64,000 nt of DNA from Aplysia californica (GCF_000002075.1 NW_004797759.1:205708-269707); one strand, 5' to 3'. Shown: positions 23,801 to 34,764, counted from the stretch's first letter. Notes: generated by a model not told the origin, from the letters alone. A program made the numbers and translations.

Positions 23801-26800
23801 AGGTCTCCTGCGTGCCGTAGTCCACGGTATCTGAAGCACCTAGGGACGAGAAACGAGAGTGAAAAGACGTAAAAACCTGCAGCACACCTCATGCGTACAT
23901 CCAAAGAGCCATTTTGTTTATTTAGTAATTGCATAGTAATTTTGTAGCTTTGAACCTATCATCGGGNNNNNNNNNNNNNNNNNNNNNNNNNNNNNNNNNN
24001 NNNNNNNNNNNNNNNNNNNNNNNNNNNNNNNNNNNNNNNNNNNNNNNNNNNNNNNNNNNNNNNNNNGAGTGGTTTCAGGGGGGGCATCCCTCACCACCAA
24101 GTAAAAAAAAATCACAGGGGGCTGCCCTCTCACCAGCATTTTTAATAATCGACTAATAGAAAATAAGTAATCTGTTTTTAAAATGAGTAATATTATGGCC
24201 ATGAATCGTCTTCTTCCCTAGGGTGTCCAGGACAAGGTTTGTAGTCAAGTAACGTTAACAAATTCATGGTCGAGTATTTAAGAAAAAAAGGGCAGAAAAC
24301 GGGGCCAATTGTTAACAAACAAATGTATCCATTTTTAACAAAAATTTCTCACTGGTCTTGGCGGTCGCACACAGCACAAAATGACAGGAATTTACCAATA
24401 TATCTAGTCAGCCTGATAATTCCCTTACTCTTAGCTTTGGCACTTCTAAACTATATTTTTCTACGAGCAGAGAGACACTTGAGCGACTACTAGGGCTCAA
24501 TGAAAGAGGAAGCTAAAAGTCTGCACGTGACATAGTGACGTAGACTGTCTGGGTTTGGTAGGTTTTCTCCCCTTATACTTGTGTACCAGAAAGGTTGGCA
24601 GTGAGCTGGCAAGGCCCAAATTTTTTAAAATTGGAATCAGGAGTGTATTACAATCGTAAAGTTGATTAAAAACCGTGATGATACCGCCAAAATTGTAATG
24701 GTGGGCAGGTCTGAATTTGAATATTTTACAATTAGGTTTGAAACTTTATAGAAAATAATTTGCGGTCACAGTGGCCGTATGTGTGACCAGCAGTCGAATA
24801 TATCACAGTTTCATCCCCAAAAAAGCAGTGCAGCGAGTGCATCTGTGTGCAGAAGTGAAAGTAAAAATTTACACACCTAACTACTTTCAGTTGTGGGACT
24901 CACACTGGCATGCCATATGATGATACAACAATCAAGGCTAACAATCAATTGTGAAAAATAAAAGAAATCAGGACTCGATAGGAACAATATCAATAACGGA
25001 GTTTCTACGTACACGGTAACCGGGCACGTAGTCTCAGTATCTACGAACACGGTAACCGGGAGCTTAGTTTCGGGGGCCCCTTGAGCTAGGAGCACGGTAA
25101 ATGCTTCGCTCCCTTATTGACCTTGACTTCTTTCATTTTTTCCCCTCTATCCTGTTGTATTTATTTGTATCCAGGTTTACGTAAAACTTCGAACCCAAAT
25201 AATGGAACACACCCGTGTCGTTTCCTCATAGATAACTGTGAACCCAAATAATGCAACACACTCAAGGCACCCCCCTCCCCCCCAAAAAAAACTGCGCTAA
25301 AGCTGTTTGAGTTCATTTTTTTTCTCCTCATTCCTTTATCCTCAATTAGTACATGATTATCACGGCACGCACTTTAAGCCCAAGTGTCAAGTGTAAAAAA
25401 AATGGAAGTGGCTATCCTCACTCGGGGCAGGTAGCGTAAACACGGCCTCGCGGGCACTCGCGGCCTTCCGACCGCGTGGTATCGGTAAAATCGGGGTAAT
25501 TCCGATCGCTGTTTCTTTGCTCTTTCACTATAAAACACCAAATGCCGTACACCTTGTAAAAGTTCAGCTTTTCCTCGTTACAATGGTGTAAGTTGTTTAT
25601 ATGTCCGATTATTAGGAGCTGGAGAATCGCCGACGAAAGTGAAGCCCCTCGCGGTCGGAATGCGAGGTCGGCCGGTTGAAAAATTGACACACGTGCATTC
25701 AAATGCTTCGCGGAACGAGGGATGATTAAATACCGTCTTTTCATTGGCGGAGAATTGTAGAGCTTTAAACGGGCTTTCCCGTGATATAAGTTTAGCCTTT
25801 GGCGTCTTTATAGAAAGCTTTTCAAAGTACCGTCAAAATGTTTAAAGATCCCTTTTTACACAAAATATGTATAATACCGACTTATAACAAGTGTCAATTC
25901 AAAGATCAGTTTATTTTCTATTAGAATAAAGTTATTAACTTGGAATTATTTTTCATCAATCCTTCCGCGAGACTCGGAAAACATGTGACCCCGCACGTGG
26001 GGTACACTACAGTATAGAGCCGACTCGCTCCCCGCGGGGACCGGTGCGGCGCCGCCGGGTCAACGCTCGGTGTTTTTGTCGACATAACGACAGATCATCG
26101 TGTTTGAGGCGATAAAATACTGATTTGTAAAGATCTCACAGTCTTGAAAAAAATTAGGCTCCATATTTGTTATAGTGATTGTACTCTGTTAATGTGGAGA
26201 TGTTTAGTGCACTTGGTACTTTTTTATTGTCTGTCAAACATGGGGTTGCAGCCAGTGACTGACTTTAACAAATTTGATCAAATTTTAAACAACTACAATT
26301 TTCTTAAAAATTGACGGAGAGGTTAAAGAATGGTACCAAAATGCTCAGTGGATATAGGCCTTTCAAATGGTACAAGATAAATTTGGCATACAGCTAGTTT
26401 GAAAATTTAGTTTCTGGTACCTACTCGGGGTGAGAATAAAAATACAATCAACCTCTCACCCCGGGTGAGACTTGCCACTGTTGGCTATTCTCACCCGGTG
26501 TGAAACAAGACCTGTTTTTCCTAATTTCGGAATACTGTCTATCGGTGTGGATGATCAAATTGATAAAAGCAAAGAAAAAATTACGTTATAATAGCACAAA
26601 AGTAAGCTAATTTGATCGTCTACAAAGATGCTAGGCTATAGCTATTTCACTTTTCGAATCAAGCCGAATTACGCGGGTCGCCATTTTGTTTTGCCTGGAA
26701 GTTCTCGCAAGATCTACTCCTCCTCTCTTCTCTCTCTCTGTCTCTTTCTGAATACTGTCTATCGGTGTGGACGATCAAATTGACCAAAACAAAGTTAAAA

Positions 26801-28140
26801 AATAATGTTAAAACACAAAAGTAAATAAATTTGGTCTTCTACAAAGATGCTACGGCTATTTAGCTTTTCGAAACGAGCCGAACTACGCGGGTCGCCATTT
26901 TGTTTTGCCCGGATTCTCTCTCTCTCTCCACTGCTGCCCACAGACAAAATTGTGCACGCTTTTAGTAGTTTCAGGCTAACAGTAGTAATAGAACGTTTGT
27001 TCACGGCACAGAATTCTACAATTCTGTTATCACAGTGTAGAATTCTGTGGTTCATGGTGAACGCAAAACTGGTTGGCCTAGATCTAGGCTATACCGGTGA
27101 ACGCACCCCGGGTGAGAATAGCCAAAAGACTCGCCTGCGCTATTCTCACCCGGGGTGAGAATAGAGCAGAGGTGGCCAAAAAAAATACCCCCACCCCCTC
27201 CCCTCGGTCGTTCCACACTGGTTAGGTGTGTATATCTTGCGAGAACTTGCTCGCAAAACAAAATGGCGACCCCCGTACGTAGTTCGGCTCGATTAGAAAA
27301 GTGAAATAGCCATAGCATCTTTGTTGTCGATAAAATTAGCTTACTTTTGTGCTATAACCTAATCTTTTCTTTGCCTTTATCTATTTGATCATCCACATCG
27401 ATAGAAAGTATTCCGAAATTAGGAAAAACAGGTCTTGTTTCACACCGGGTGAAAATAGCCTACGGTGGCAAGTCTCACCCGGGGTGAGAGGTCGATCGTA
27501 TTTCTATTCTCACCCCGGGTGAGATAGCCACTTCCCCCGAAAAACACCTCGATCAACGCGACCAGTGTGAATGAACTTTGTTGACCTCGACGGTCCCCAA
27601 CACACGCGCTACTCACACGTAGGACCATAGGCCGTAGGAGGTCATTTCGAACTCGAGTCCAGAGAGTAGTCTACTCAGTAGAGCTGGCCAACAACAAACA
27701 ACATAAAACACCTAACCTCAGGCCTCAGGGTATACAATCATCAAGACCCCTATCTCTAACCCAACCTCAAAATATCGGGATTAATCCAATTGCTCAAAGA
27801 ACAAGAACTAAAACTAGATATCTAGAGATCTAGATTCTAGATTTTCTAGATCTAGATCTACACGAACCACGCCTGCACCGTAGTCGTAGTATTAGTCACG
27901 TAAACATCAGTGTACTACATGTGTTAGCGTCTTCCTATCCGGGGTCAGGCACAGGCATTTAACTTTGATGAACTCACTCCAGGAATAATTAAACTGGTAC
28001 ACGCTTGGGGGTGGTGGAGATGGATAGTGCTGCCTAAGATCAGGGCGTGGTGTGGCACCCAAAGGACTTTGAGGAAGGCTACCTTCAGAATTATATGATT
28101 TGCGAGATCGAGATGAGATTCCTGCTTGTGACGAAGCCAT
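17725..28140 (-). CDS. TMEM41B: TMEM41B, ER lipid scramblase (VTT/DedA family), 7 coding exons
   Basis: Seven exons with GT/AG borders join in frame to 330 residues: 28140-27978, 23839-23647, 22020-21892, 21398-21305, 20726-20622, 19690-19552, 17894-17725. The protein has a polar, proline-rich N-terminus (1-90), a first membrane segment (about 92-112), the PRDIEDAKNLG stretch, and the VTT core with TFAIPGSIFLSIISG (165-179), GASFCYLLSYMVGR and FLRITPFLPNWFINITSP (242-259), the family signature. Another membrane helix precedes the basic end RQLRAKLE. It closely matches vertebrate TMEM41B (291 aa); the extra length is in the N-terminal tail. Known family role: phospholipid scrambling in the ER, needed for autophagosome and lipoprotein formation. 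The ATG at 28140 has a good context (AAGATGGC); an in-frame ATG at 28197 would add 19 residues. Introns hold many short repeats. TMEM41A is excluded by the FLPNWFINITSP signature. Identity is secure; UTR limits are unknown. Confidence 0.97.
17909..17986 (-). mobile_element. SINE 3' tail, reverse, adjoining TMEM41B exon 7
   Basis: Minus strand reads AAAGCGCATTGAGCTATATA to an (ATT)n run that ends about 15 bp before the exon 7 acceptor. Only the tail module is present. Confidence 0.7.
18783..18954 (-). repeat. family A repeat copy in TMEM41B intron 6
   Basis: Plus strand reads TTTTACGGCACTTGCAACAC to GCACCCGCCAACCACCC, so the copy is sense to the gene. Confidence 0.85.
19299..19471 (-). repeat. 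family A repeat copy in TMEM41B intron 6
   Basis: Reads TTTTACGGCGCTCTCAACTG to GCACCCGCCAACCACCC; it carries the GCGCTC variant of the 3' end. Confidence 0.85.
19552..19690 (-). CDS. TMEM41B: TMEM41B coding exon 6 (FLPNWFINITSP signature)
   Basis: Acceptor TTTGCAG|GTTGA, donor GTTTG|GTAATG. Encodes VDNHREHLFNYILFLRITPF followed by LPNWFINITSPVID, the most diagnostic segment of the gene. Confidence 0.98.
19734..20175 (-). mobile_element. MITE family 1 copy in TMEM41B intron 5
   Basis: Shows GGGCACTCGTCAAAATAATG at the left and GCGCCGATTCCACCATGTC at the right; interior matches the 8814 copy. Holds G and C homopolymer runs near 19815 and 20060. Confidence 0.7.
20401..20577 (-). repeat. family A repeat copy in TMEM41B intron 5
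   Basis: Reads AGAGTTTTACGGCATTAACA to CACCCTCCAGCCACCC. It starts about 45 bp downstream of the exon 5 donor. Confidence 0.8.
20622..20726 (-). CDS. TMEM41B: TMEM41B coding exon 5
   Basis: Acceptor TTTCAG|TGTTC, donor GACAT|GTGAGT, 35 codons in phase 0. Encodes CSALGASFCYLLSYMVGRRV. A family A repeat copy begins about 45 bp into the following intron. Confidence 0.96.
21305..21398 (-). CDS. TMEM41B: TMEM41B coding exon 4 (VTT core)
   Basis: Acceptor TTTTCAG|TTTGC, donor GTACA|GTGAGT. Encodes LQTFAIPGSIFLSIISGFLY, almost identical to vertebrate TMEM41B. Confidence 0.97.
21892..22020 (-). CDS. TMEM41B: TMEM41B coding exon 3
   Basis: Acceptor TTTTCAG|AGATG, donor CATATT|GTATCC. Encodes KDELQYIKLPRDIEDAKNLG and GYFVVFI; the PRD-DAK motif is shared with human TMEM41B. 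Confidence 0.96.
22217..22301 (+). mobile_element. SINE 3' tail in TMEM41B intron 2
   Basis: AAGCGCATAGAGCCTGCTGC, then GATATGCGCTATACAAATGC and (ATT)n; nearly identical to the tail of the SINE at 4716. Confidence 0.8.
22755..22924 (-). repeat. family A repeat copy in TMEM41B intron 2
   Basis: Reads TTTTACAGCACTTGGAACAC to GCACCCGCCAACCACCC. Confidence 0.8.
23647..23839 (-). CDS. TMEM41B: TMEM41B coding exon 2 (first membrane helix)
   Basis: Acceptor CCCTAG|GTGC, donor GATAA|GTGAGT. Encodes ASDTVDYGTQ through KSLLILALIFVCALVALGVV and SSFPQLD, which aligns with the human segment ending in NFPQLSEEE. Confidence 0.95.
23967..24066. other. assembly gap, 100 Ns
   Basis: Exactly 100 undetermined bases inside TMEM41B intron 1, the usual placeholder for a scaffold gap of unknown size. 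The right flank has G runs. Confidence 0.99.
25430..26110. other. CpG-rich stretch within TMEM41B intron 1
   Basis: Contrasts with the AT-rich introns: dense CG words near 25440-25500, 25620-25720 and 25970-26070 (for example CCGCGGGGACCGGTGCGGCG). No coding signal. It could be an intronic regulatory region or an unrecognised element. Confidence 0.4.
26423..27530. mobile_element. foldback-type element with ~300-bp inverted arms
   Basis: Left arm 26423-26717 and right arm 27231-27530 are inverted copies, sharing AAACAAGACCTGTTTTTCCT, TCCTAATTTCGGAATACT and GCCATTTTGTTTTGC. Bases 26747-26912 repeat part of the left arm directly. About eight palindromic TCTCACCC/GGGTGAGA words sit near the ends and inside. 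No coding capacity. It lies in TMEM41B intron 1, about 450 bp downstream of exon 1. Confidence 0.75.
27978..28140 (-). CDS. TMEM41B: TMEM41B coding exon 1
   Basis: Encodes the hydrophilic N-terminus MASSQAGISSRSRKSYN to FNYSW. The donor is TGGA|GTGAGT and leaves phase 1, completed to Ser by the GT that opens exon 2. The reading frame is open upstream to an ATG at 28197 (MMEKQQQQQ), so the start could be 19 codons earlier. Confidence 0.88.
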
Positions 28141-28640
28141 CTTTGTTTTCACTATAAATCCCCTGATTTTTTGTTGTTGTTGTTGCTTTTCCATCACTCT
28201 TCGCCAAGATTTTTACACAGCAAAATTAATTGGCTGCGAGTTGAGTAGTCACTTTACGACACTTCTTGCGAAAAAAAAAGAACTCAAATTGTTATCAACA
28301 CTTTAAAAAACAAATTATTTTGTTGCCTGTAATTCACAGGTACACAGTCTCCGTGGGCGAACAGTAACTATAGAAAATCGTAACTTTTGAATTTCTTTTG
28401 CTTTGGCCACAGCGTTGTGTACAGACTGGGTGCTCAAGACAAGGAAGGAAGAAGAGATTTAAACTAAATTAGGCTATAGAATGGGCCTCAGTCAGGCCTC
28501 GGATTACTCAGAATTCAGAAGATAAAAAGGGTTTGAGATAGGGAGGGTATGGGGTTTAATTTGCACTGCTTAGGCCTTCGTGTCTTATGACGAATAACCC
28601 CTGAGGTGTGCAATTTATTCTATAGGCCTGTCATTGGGCG

Positions 28641-28717
28641 GCCGCGCGCGCGCGCGTGTGTGTTTGTGCGCGCGTGCGTGTGTGTGTTTGTGCGCGTGTG
28701 TGTGTGTGTGTGTGTGC

Positions 28718-28807
<90 letters not shown>

Positions 28808-28820
28808 GAGAGAGAGAGTA
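28641..28820. repeat. compound microsatellite (CG)n-(TG)n-(AG)n
   Basis: Alternating CG/TG from about 28641 to 28738, then nearly pure (AG)n to 28818, some 500-680 bp upstream of the TMEM41B ATG. Further TG tracts follow at 29038-29105. Confidence 0.95.
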
Positions 28821-28984
28821 CGTGTTTACGCGGATACCGGTACACCCAAATGGCTATATATAGAGAGAACCCATACGTGTGTGGATGTGTGCGCGTGCGA
28901 GCGCGCACGCTTGCACGCGTGCAGATATGCATGTTTACAATCTGCACGTGATCTATACGCCCAAATTGCAAGATTAAGATAGAA

Positions 28985-29019
28985 CCAACGCCTACTCTAA
29001 CAGTTAGAGTAGGCGTTGG
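28985..29019. repeat. perfect 35-nt palindrome
   Basis: CCAACGCCTACTCTAAC and its exact reverse complement flank a single central A. Flanked on both sides by TAGAACC-type words. Confidence 0.9.
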
Positions 29020-29184
29020 ATAGAACCCATAGCCTGCGTGCGTGTGTGTGTGTGCTTATATTATGTGTGTGTGTGTGTGTATGTGTGTGTGTGTGTGTGC
29101 GTGCGTGCGTGCATGGGTGGGTGCACCTGATGTATCGGTACGAGTTTTAATTGTAAATAATCAACATTAGAAGGGCATTTTTTT

Positions 29185-29397
29185 GGTAAGTGTTTTACGG
29201 CGCTCGCAACTGCATAATGTCATAATAACGAGCGCGCGGGGACACATTAATAAAAACATATTATTCAGACGGAAGGAAATTTTGAATTTTGCCCGGGCGG
29301 CCGAAGCTTTCTCTCATCGATCTTTAACATGTGCAACTTTCACACGGCCCTCCGAGATTTTTCGCTCTTGTCCGAGAAGGCTAGGTGTAGATAAGAA
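29185..29397 (-). repeat. family B repeat copy
   Basis: Plus strand reads TTTTACGGCGCTCGCAACTG, then GCCCGGGCGGCCGAAGC and ends GAGAAGGCTAGGTGTAGAT, the full reverse of the 5088 copy. Confidence 0.8.
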
Positions 29398-29856
29398 GGG
29401 AATGGAAGAAACAATAGAAGGAGACAAATAATTTTGGACAAAAGCCTGGATTACAAATTATTTCTAAGAAAGGAAATGAATGAATTTCACTTTGAAGATG
29501 TTAACAATCGACTTAATCACCCAACAAGATGTCTCACTCCTCCATCCATTTGAGATAAACTTTAGAAAAAACTTATTCCTCAAAATCGAATTTGAACCCT
29601 CTTTTCATACTGGCTTTGTTCTAATGTGCAATACACAATATACTTGCGTCTTTAACTTGGGGTAGTTGCTCCAAAAGAAAGGAAAATAACCTATCGTGAC
29701 CCCAGAATGACAAGGTTCTCCAAATTCGGGATTCTTAGACTTAGAGTTTGGAGTATGAATGGGACTTGCCGCTGTAGGCCTACTTCTTTTTTTTTTTTTC
29801 CTCTCTCTCTCTCTCTCTTTTTCTGTTTTTGTTCTGTGTGTGTGTGTGTGCGTATT

Positions 29857-30103
29857 TGTGCTTTGCGGCGCTCGCGACTGAAGTCATATGAGCGAGCGAG
29901 ACACAAGTTGGTTGTTTTCACATTAAGCATTTTCAGTTTTTGGTAGGAATTAATTTTGAATTTTGTCGCCCAGATGACGAGCGAAGTTGGAAGACTATTG
30001 TCGATTTCAGGAACACCAATAAGGGATCTGTAACGTGCACACTTTGTGTACGGAACTTCCAAAACTCTTTTACGCCTTTATCAAAGAAGATTAGGTGTTT
30101 TAT
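29857..30103 (-). repeat. family B repeat copy, diverged
   Basis: Reads TTTGCGGCGCTCGCGACTG, then AAGGGATCTGTAACGTGCAC and AAGATTAGGTGTTTT; same module order as the 29185 copy. Preceded by a (CT)n/(TG)n tract. Confidence 0.65.
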
Positions 30104-30144
30104 CGTATCATCTTACCTACCCTAAGGTCAGTGGTGTGGCTGAA

Positions 30145-30298
30145 AGACAGCAGTGAGCTTTAAGGAGCCAGGAGTAGCAGTAGAATAAGAAAGTCAGAAC
30201 CCAGAGAAAGGGGAGGCAGAAAGTTGAGATAAAAGTAGATGAAATACTGTAACTTGTAACACGATTAGAAAGCAGGAAAGGAGGTGAAAGGGGAAGGA
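30145..30298 (-). mobile_element. SINE body fragment, reverse
   Basis: AGGAGCCAGGAGTAGCAGTA and GAAAGCAGGAAAGGAGGTGA are the reverse complement of the pyrimidine-rich body of the SINE at 4716. Confidence 0.6.
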
Positions 30299-30307
30299 AC
30301 ATAGTGC

Positions 30308-30480
30308 GAGGATCTCTTTGAAACTTTCAGTATTTCTAAAAAAATCATTTTGACAGACTGCTATTTGCTATGCAAAGCGCACGGATCGGATTAACAAGCA
30401 AAATTAAATTTCCTCTTTGGAAAGTGGAGGCACAGAGTTCCCCACGTCGTAAGGATACGATAAGTAAAACACGACGTACA
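30308..30480 (-). repeat. dispersed repeat, inverted partner of 280-460
   Basis: Shares AGACTGCTATTTGCTATGCA-type and CCCACGTCGTAAGGATACGA-type sequence, inverted, with the window start. Family not recognised. Confidence 0.55.
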
Positions 30481-30570
30481 AATAGAAATAAACCGCCTTT
30501 CAGAGTGTTGAATTGAGGATCCACCCCAGAAAGTATAAAATCTTAAGGATGCCGATCCCAATAGAAGAAA

Positions 30571-31205
30571 ATGCAACTAGAAGACGTTGAATCCTTCTGC
30601 TTTCTTGGGAGTATAATGGGCAGAGGGTTGAAAGAGGGAGGAACAGGCGTCAAAATAAAGTCCCGCATCGGAAAGGCGCAAGCTGCTTCTTTGAAAAGAA
30701 TTTGGAGGACTGGGGATGTCTCACTTAGAACAAAAGCTGGGGATTTTCAACCCAAACGTTAAGTCCGTCTTGTTCAGTTGTATGGATCATAATGGATGTG
30801 GTGAGACATGGAACACATCTCAAACTGGCATAGAGGATCCAGGTTTTCTCGAATAAGCGTCTTAGGAAGTTACTGAGGATCAGACGGACAGACACTGGTC
30901 ACCAACGAGGAAGTGTTCAAGGAGAACAAGACAGATCCCAGCCAGAGATGAGGTGGGAAGAAGGCGGTGGCGATGGATTGGACATACTCTCAGGAAGTCA
31001 GGCAACTGCATCACAAGGAAAGTGTTGGATTGGAATCTACAGGGTAAAGAGTCAAGGGGAAGACCACGTGGAACCTGGAGAAGGATCACAGAAATTGGTG
31101 CACAGAAAAGTGTGAAGACATGGAATAACAACAAGAGGCTAGCCCAGGACAGGGAACGGTGGAAAGTGTTTGCTCGCGGTCTATACCCTGAGAAAGACAA
31201 TGAGA
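30571..31205 (+). mobile_element. LINE ORF2 C-terminal remnant
   Basis: Two open segments in different frames carry typical post-reverse-transcriptase sequence of a non-LTR retrotransposon: SFCFLGSIM and IKSRIGKAQAASLKRIW (30571-30762), then RRRWRWIGHTLRKSGN, GKESRGRPRGTWRR and LAQDRERWKVFARGLYP (30953-31205). At least one frame break separates them, so it is a dead copy. Only the ORF2 end is present. Confidence 0.85.
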
Positions 31206-31233
31206 GAGTCATTTACTCCAAGGACGCAACGTC

Positions 31234-31306
31234 AAGCACCTGACTGGATTCGAATCCATTACCTTACGGTTGCGAGGCCTATAACCTAACCACTAGGCCA
31301 CCGACT
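31234..31306 (-). mobile_element. tRNA-like SINE head, reverse
   Basis: Minus strand reads GTCGGTGGCCTAGTGGTTAG and ATTCGAATCC, pol III A- and B-box forms. The acceptor ends do not pair well and it joins the LINE remnant, so a working tRNA gene is unlikely. Confidence 0.6.
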
Positions 31307-31394
31307 TATACATGTACATGTACTATGAGACAGCACTCCTTTTCTTTCTTTTTTTTTTCATGAGACTGATCATTTTAACATTGTTCTTCTTTTT

Positions 31395-31564
31395 TAGTTT
31401 TAGAAAGAATTTTGTGGTACTTGAAACACAATACGGTCATATAAGCCGAAGATTAGAGGTGTTACAAGAGAGTAACAAACACAAAGAAAAAGGAGAGATC
31501 AGGACGACAGATATTTAATAGGAATGAAGGAGCAAACCATACCAGAACACCGGCCAACCACCCA
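31395..31564 (-). repeat. family A repeat copy, intergenic
   Basis: Reads GGTACTTGAAACACAATACG to CACCGGCCAACCACCC. Confidence 0.8.
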
Positions 31565-34500
31565 CCCAAATTTAATTAATTTAACAAAGAATAATCTATT
31601 ATTACAATGGGGTACAAAATAAAAATCAACACCAATAATTAACAACGGAAATCAAATGATTTATTTCCACACAACATCTACATGAAAACAACAAACCATA
31701 GGGCTGGCCAACAAGGTTTTCAACCCTTGTAAAACGTACAAGCTGGTCCTATTCGAAGGGATAGCAGTGGCTTCAAATGAGATGTTGTGTGCCACAATTG
31801 ACAGCACGGTTTGTGGCCCAGACATAAGAATAGAATACCAGAAAGTCCAAACAACCGCCGACAGACATGTCAATGTAACACAATGTAATCTTTGAAAGCA
31901 AAAAGGCACTTACGACGATGCTGAAACACTTGCGTCTCAATAGGTGTGAGTATATTACATGGACAACAATTTGAAAGTACCTCCGCCCAACTTAGGCTCA
32001 TGTTAGGGCTGTTTTATATTTGTTGAGTGTTCACAGGATACAAACTTACATGCAATGCACATTCATTCACTTGTATTTTGTGTTAAGATAAAGGTATTGT
32101 TAAGCACCTAGAGCAGTACTGTTGGATGGGAATGGGCACTGTAAAAATTACTTGTACTGTCATTATTATTATTATCATACGATATAATCCAAAGGCAAAG
32201 ATCGCTATCATAGAGTCACTGACAGAACTAACCTACAAATACTCTTAACACATTTCAGTAATGTAACCTGAAAATAATTTTAGTAATGCATCATGTTATA
32301 TTTTCAAGGTTTTCTCATGATATTTCATGTCTCAGAACCAAGCATTAAATCATCCATTACTGATTATATTGTTTGTGTGTTGCAACCCATTCAATAAACG
32401 ATAAAGGAAAATTTATGTTACTTTTTAAAAGTGAAATATTCAGACCTGATTCTTTTACAGTATACTGGCTCTGCCTGTATTTGAAATACCTTATTGACGA
32501 ACACCTATTTATATCTCATTCTGAGACGAAACTAAGCAATTATGCTAAGGACATGCATGAATACTTTCAGTTTCAGGAAACATCCTCACCCATATCATTT
32601 ATATGCAACCCATTTAAAATGCCCCAAAACATATGGTACCTTTTGGTTCAAACATGAAAAGAAAGATTCACAAGCAACGGTATACTATCTCGGCTCATCT
32701 CTTTACAGAAAAACAGTGTTTTTCTGTAAAGAGACGAGGACTTCATGGGAGAAGAACAAAACTTCAAAGTAGATTTACCAGAGAAAAATATGTTAAGTAG
32801 TGAAAGTGTGACAGTGTTAGATCCCTTAAGTCTATGATTTCTCAACTGATGGGCTCTGGCCTAAATTATTATATTTTTTTTAAACCCCCCCAAAAAACAG
32901 GACTTCTTGTGAGCAAAACAAAACTTCAAAGTAGATTTACCAGAGAAAATTTCTTCCTTATGAGTAGTGGTTCCAAGAAAGAAAAAAAAATTTCTGTACA
33001 TGGACCCGCACCATCAAAAGTTAACAACCTCAAGTTTGCCTCAACATAAGACACACTTTGTTTTAAGGAGAACAGTATTCAACAACAAAAAAACCCCAAC
33101 CCCACAAGCACTCTGATATAACTTTGCCAAACACATATATATAAAACAAGACAAATCACACATGTCTTGCAATGCCCTGACAAGAAAACAATTGTAAATT
33201 ATGACGATACTGATCTCGGTGTTACTATCCCTTGCATTCTAGACGGTAGAAACCATAGATTTGTACAAATAATTATGCAGGATCAAACACGTCTTGATGA
33301 ACTGGAAGAGCTGACTTTGTGGAAGGAAAAAGTAGAAAGTGGGCCCACTGTTCACAATCAACACAACAGTTAATTTACTAAAACTCAAAGTCTACACCAA
33401 AATAGAGAAAATATGTGGTCAAACACACATTTTCACAAACACAAAAGGTACTATAACAAAAAACAAAACAAAAAACGAAACAAACAAAAAAAAATAATTC
33501 AGAAAAAAAAAAAGGTAGGTTTACGATCTGGTACTATAACAGTTAAGCACTCTTAAATCTGAAGTCATCAGCTCCCCGAAACAACCCCAGCTTGGCTGCA
33601 TCAAGAATGACTAACTATACCAGAAATAACGCAGCCAGAGAGGAGGCAGTGAAAGAACTATTCTTGAACAATCAAAATTCAACACATTTTTCCCTCGGAG
33701 AGAAGAATTCAAATGCTTCGTAGTATAAATATAAGTCCACGGGTACTATCCTTGAACAAACAATATTTCAATAGGCCTTTACCTCGTAAGAGAGAAAAAC
33801 TCAGATGTTTCATATAAATATAGGACCACATGGTATATCTGGACACTTAAAAATCCTGTTGACAAAATATATATAATCTATACGAATGTGTGCAATATAA
33901 TACGACCATACAACAGACCATCGTGTCACTGCCATTAAGTCAAATGCATACACCATAGTCAGTAAAAACTTGAAGACGGGGCAACCTGAACGCTTAGGAA
34001 AAGCACAAGGATCATGTTGTGGGTTTGTGACAACCTAATTTCCCACACCCATCAAATAGGCCACTGTATTACTCAATTTGTATTGTTACTTGTTACAAAG
34101 TACACTTAAAGCTGGCTGATTTTAACAGTAAGGTATCTTTATGAAATTTCCACAACGACTAGCACATATATGTAAGAATCCTTTGATCCCATGAGAAGAC
34201 AGGCATGAGAGCATAAAAATCTCAAATATTTAATTCTTGTATTTTTCTGTCAATGAAAACCGCATAGTATCAATTCTGTATTTCTGCAAATTTACGTTTA
34301 GTATGTCAAAAGAGAAGAAAATAAAGAATTAAAATTAAGGGCAGAATGGGGAGGAGGGAATTATATAAATCATAACACTCTTCAATACTCTAAGGCACAG
34401 TCATCTGGTGTAAATAAATTTTGACAACTAAAATACATCAATTTGTCACTAATTTCTGGAGAGAAACAGACTAATGCAAAATGCTTGTAAAAATAAAAGA

Positions 34501-34764
34501 GACACAAAAATAGAAACAATGTGAAATCAATATTTTACACTTAGCTTATCAATACAGAGTGAAAAGAAAACTACTTCATTAACGTCTCCCTTCTGTCGCA
34601 CAAGGGTATCTTTGATATGACACACCATGCTGTTCTTTGTACACAAATTACAACACAAAACACTAAGACAAAAGCATTTACAAGTTGAGGGATCAGCACG
34701 CCGCAAGATCTCGGGGGAAATAAATAAAAGTTATGTACACACAGCATCAGACACAAAGCAGATA
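31565..34764. other. no gene recognised; SINE tail at 32092-32175
   Basis: AT-rich intergenic sequence. A diverged SINE-like tail (AAGCACCTAGAGCAG to an (ATT)n run) lies at 32092-32175. A short AACTTCAAAGTAGATTTACC segment occurs twice (near 32762 and 32930). A 68-codon plus-strand frame at 33167-33373 has no recognisable similarity. Confidence 0.35.
32698..32734. repeat. perfect 37-nt palindrome
   Basis: TCTCTTTACAGAAAAACA and its exact reverse complement flank a single central G. Confidence 0.9.

Noticed and set aside
25418-25744. 108-codon minus-strand frame in TMEM41B intron 1
   Set aside because: An open frame is favoured by the local high GC; no similarity or splice fit with TMEM41B.
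28606-28971. Reading frames of 85-118 codons on both strands
   Set aside because: Translations of the CG/TG/AG microsatellite.
33167-33373. 68-codon plus-strand frame
   Set aside because: Ordinary composition but no recognisable family, no splice context and no conserved motif; expected by chance in this length of sequence.
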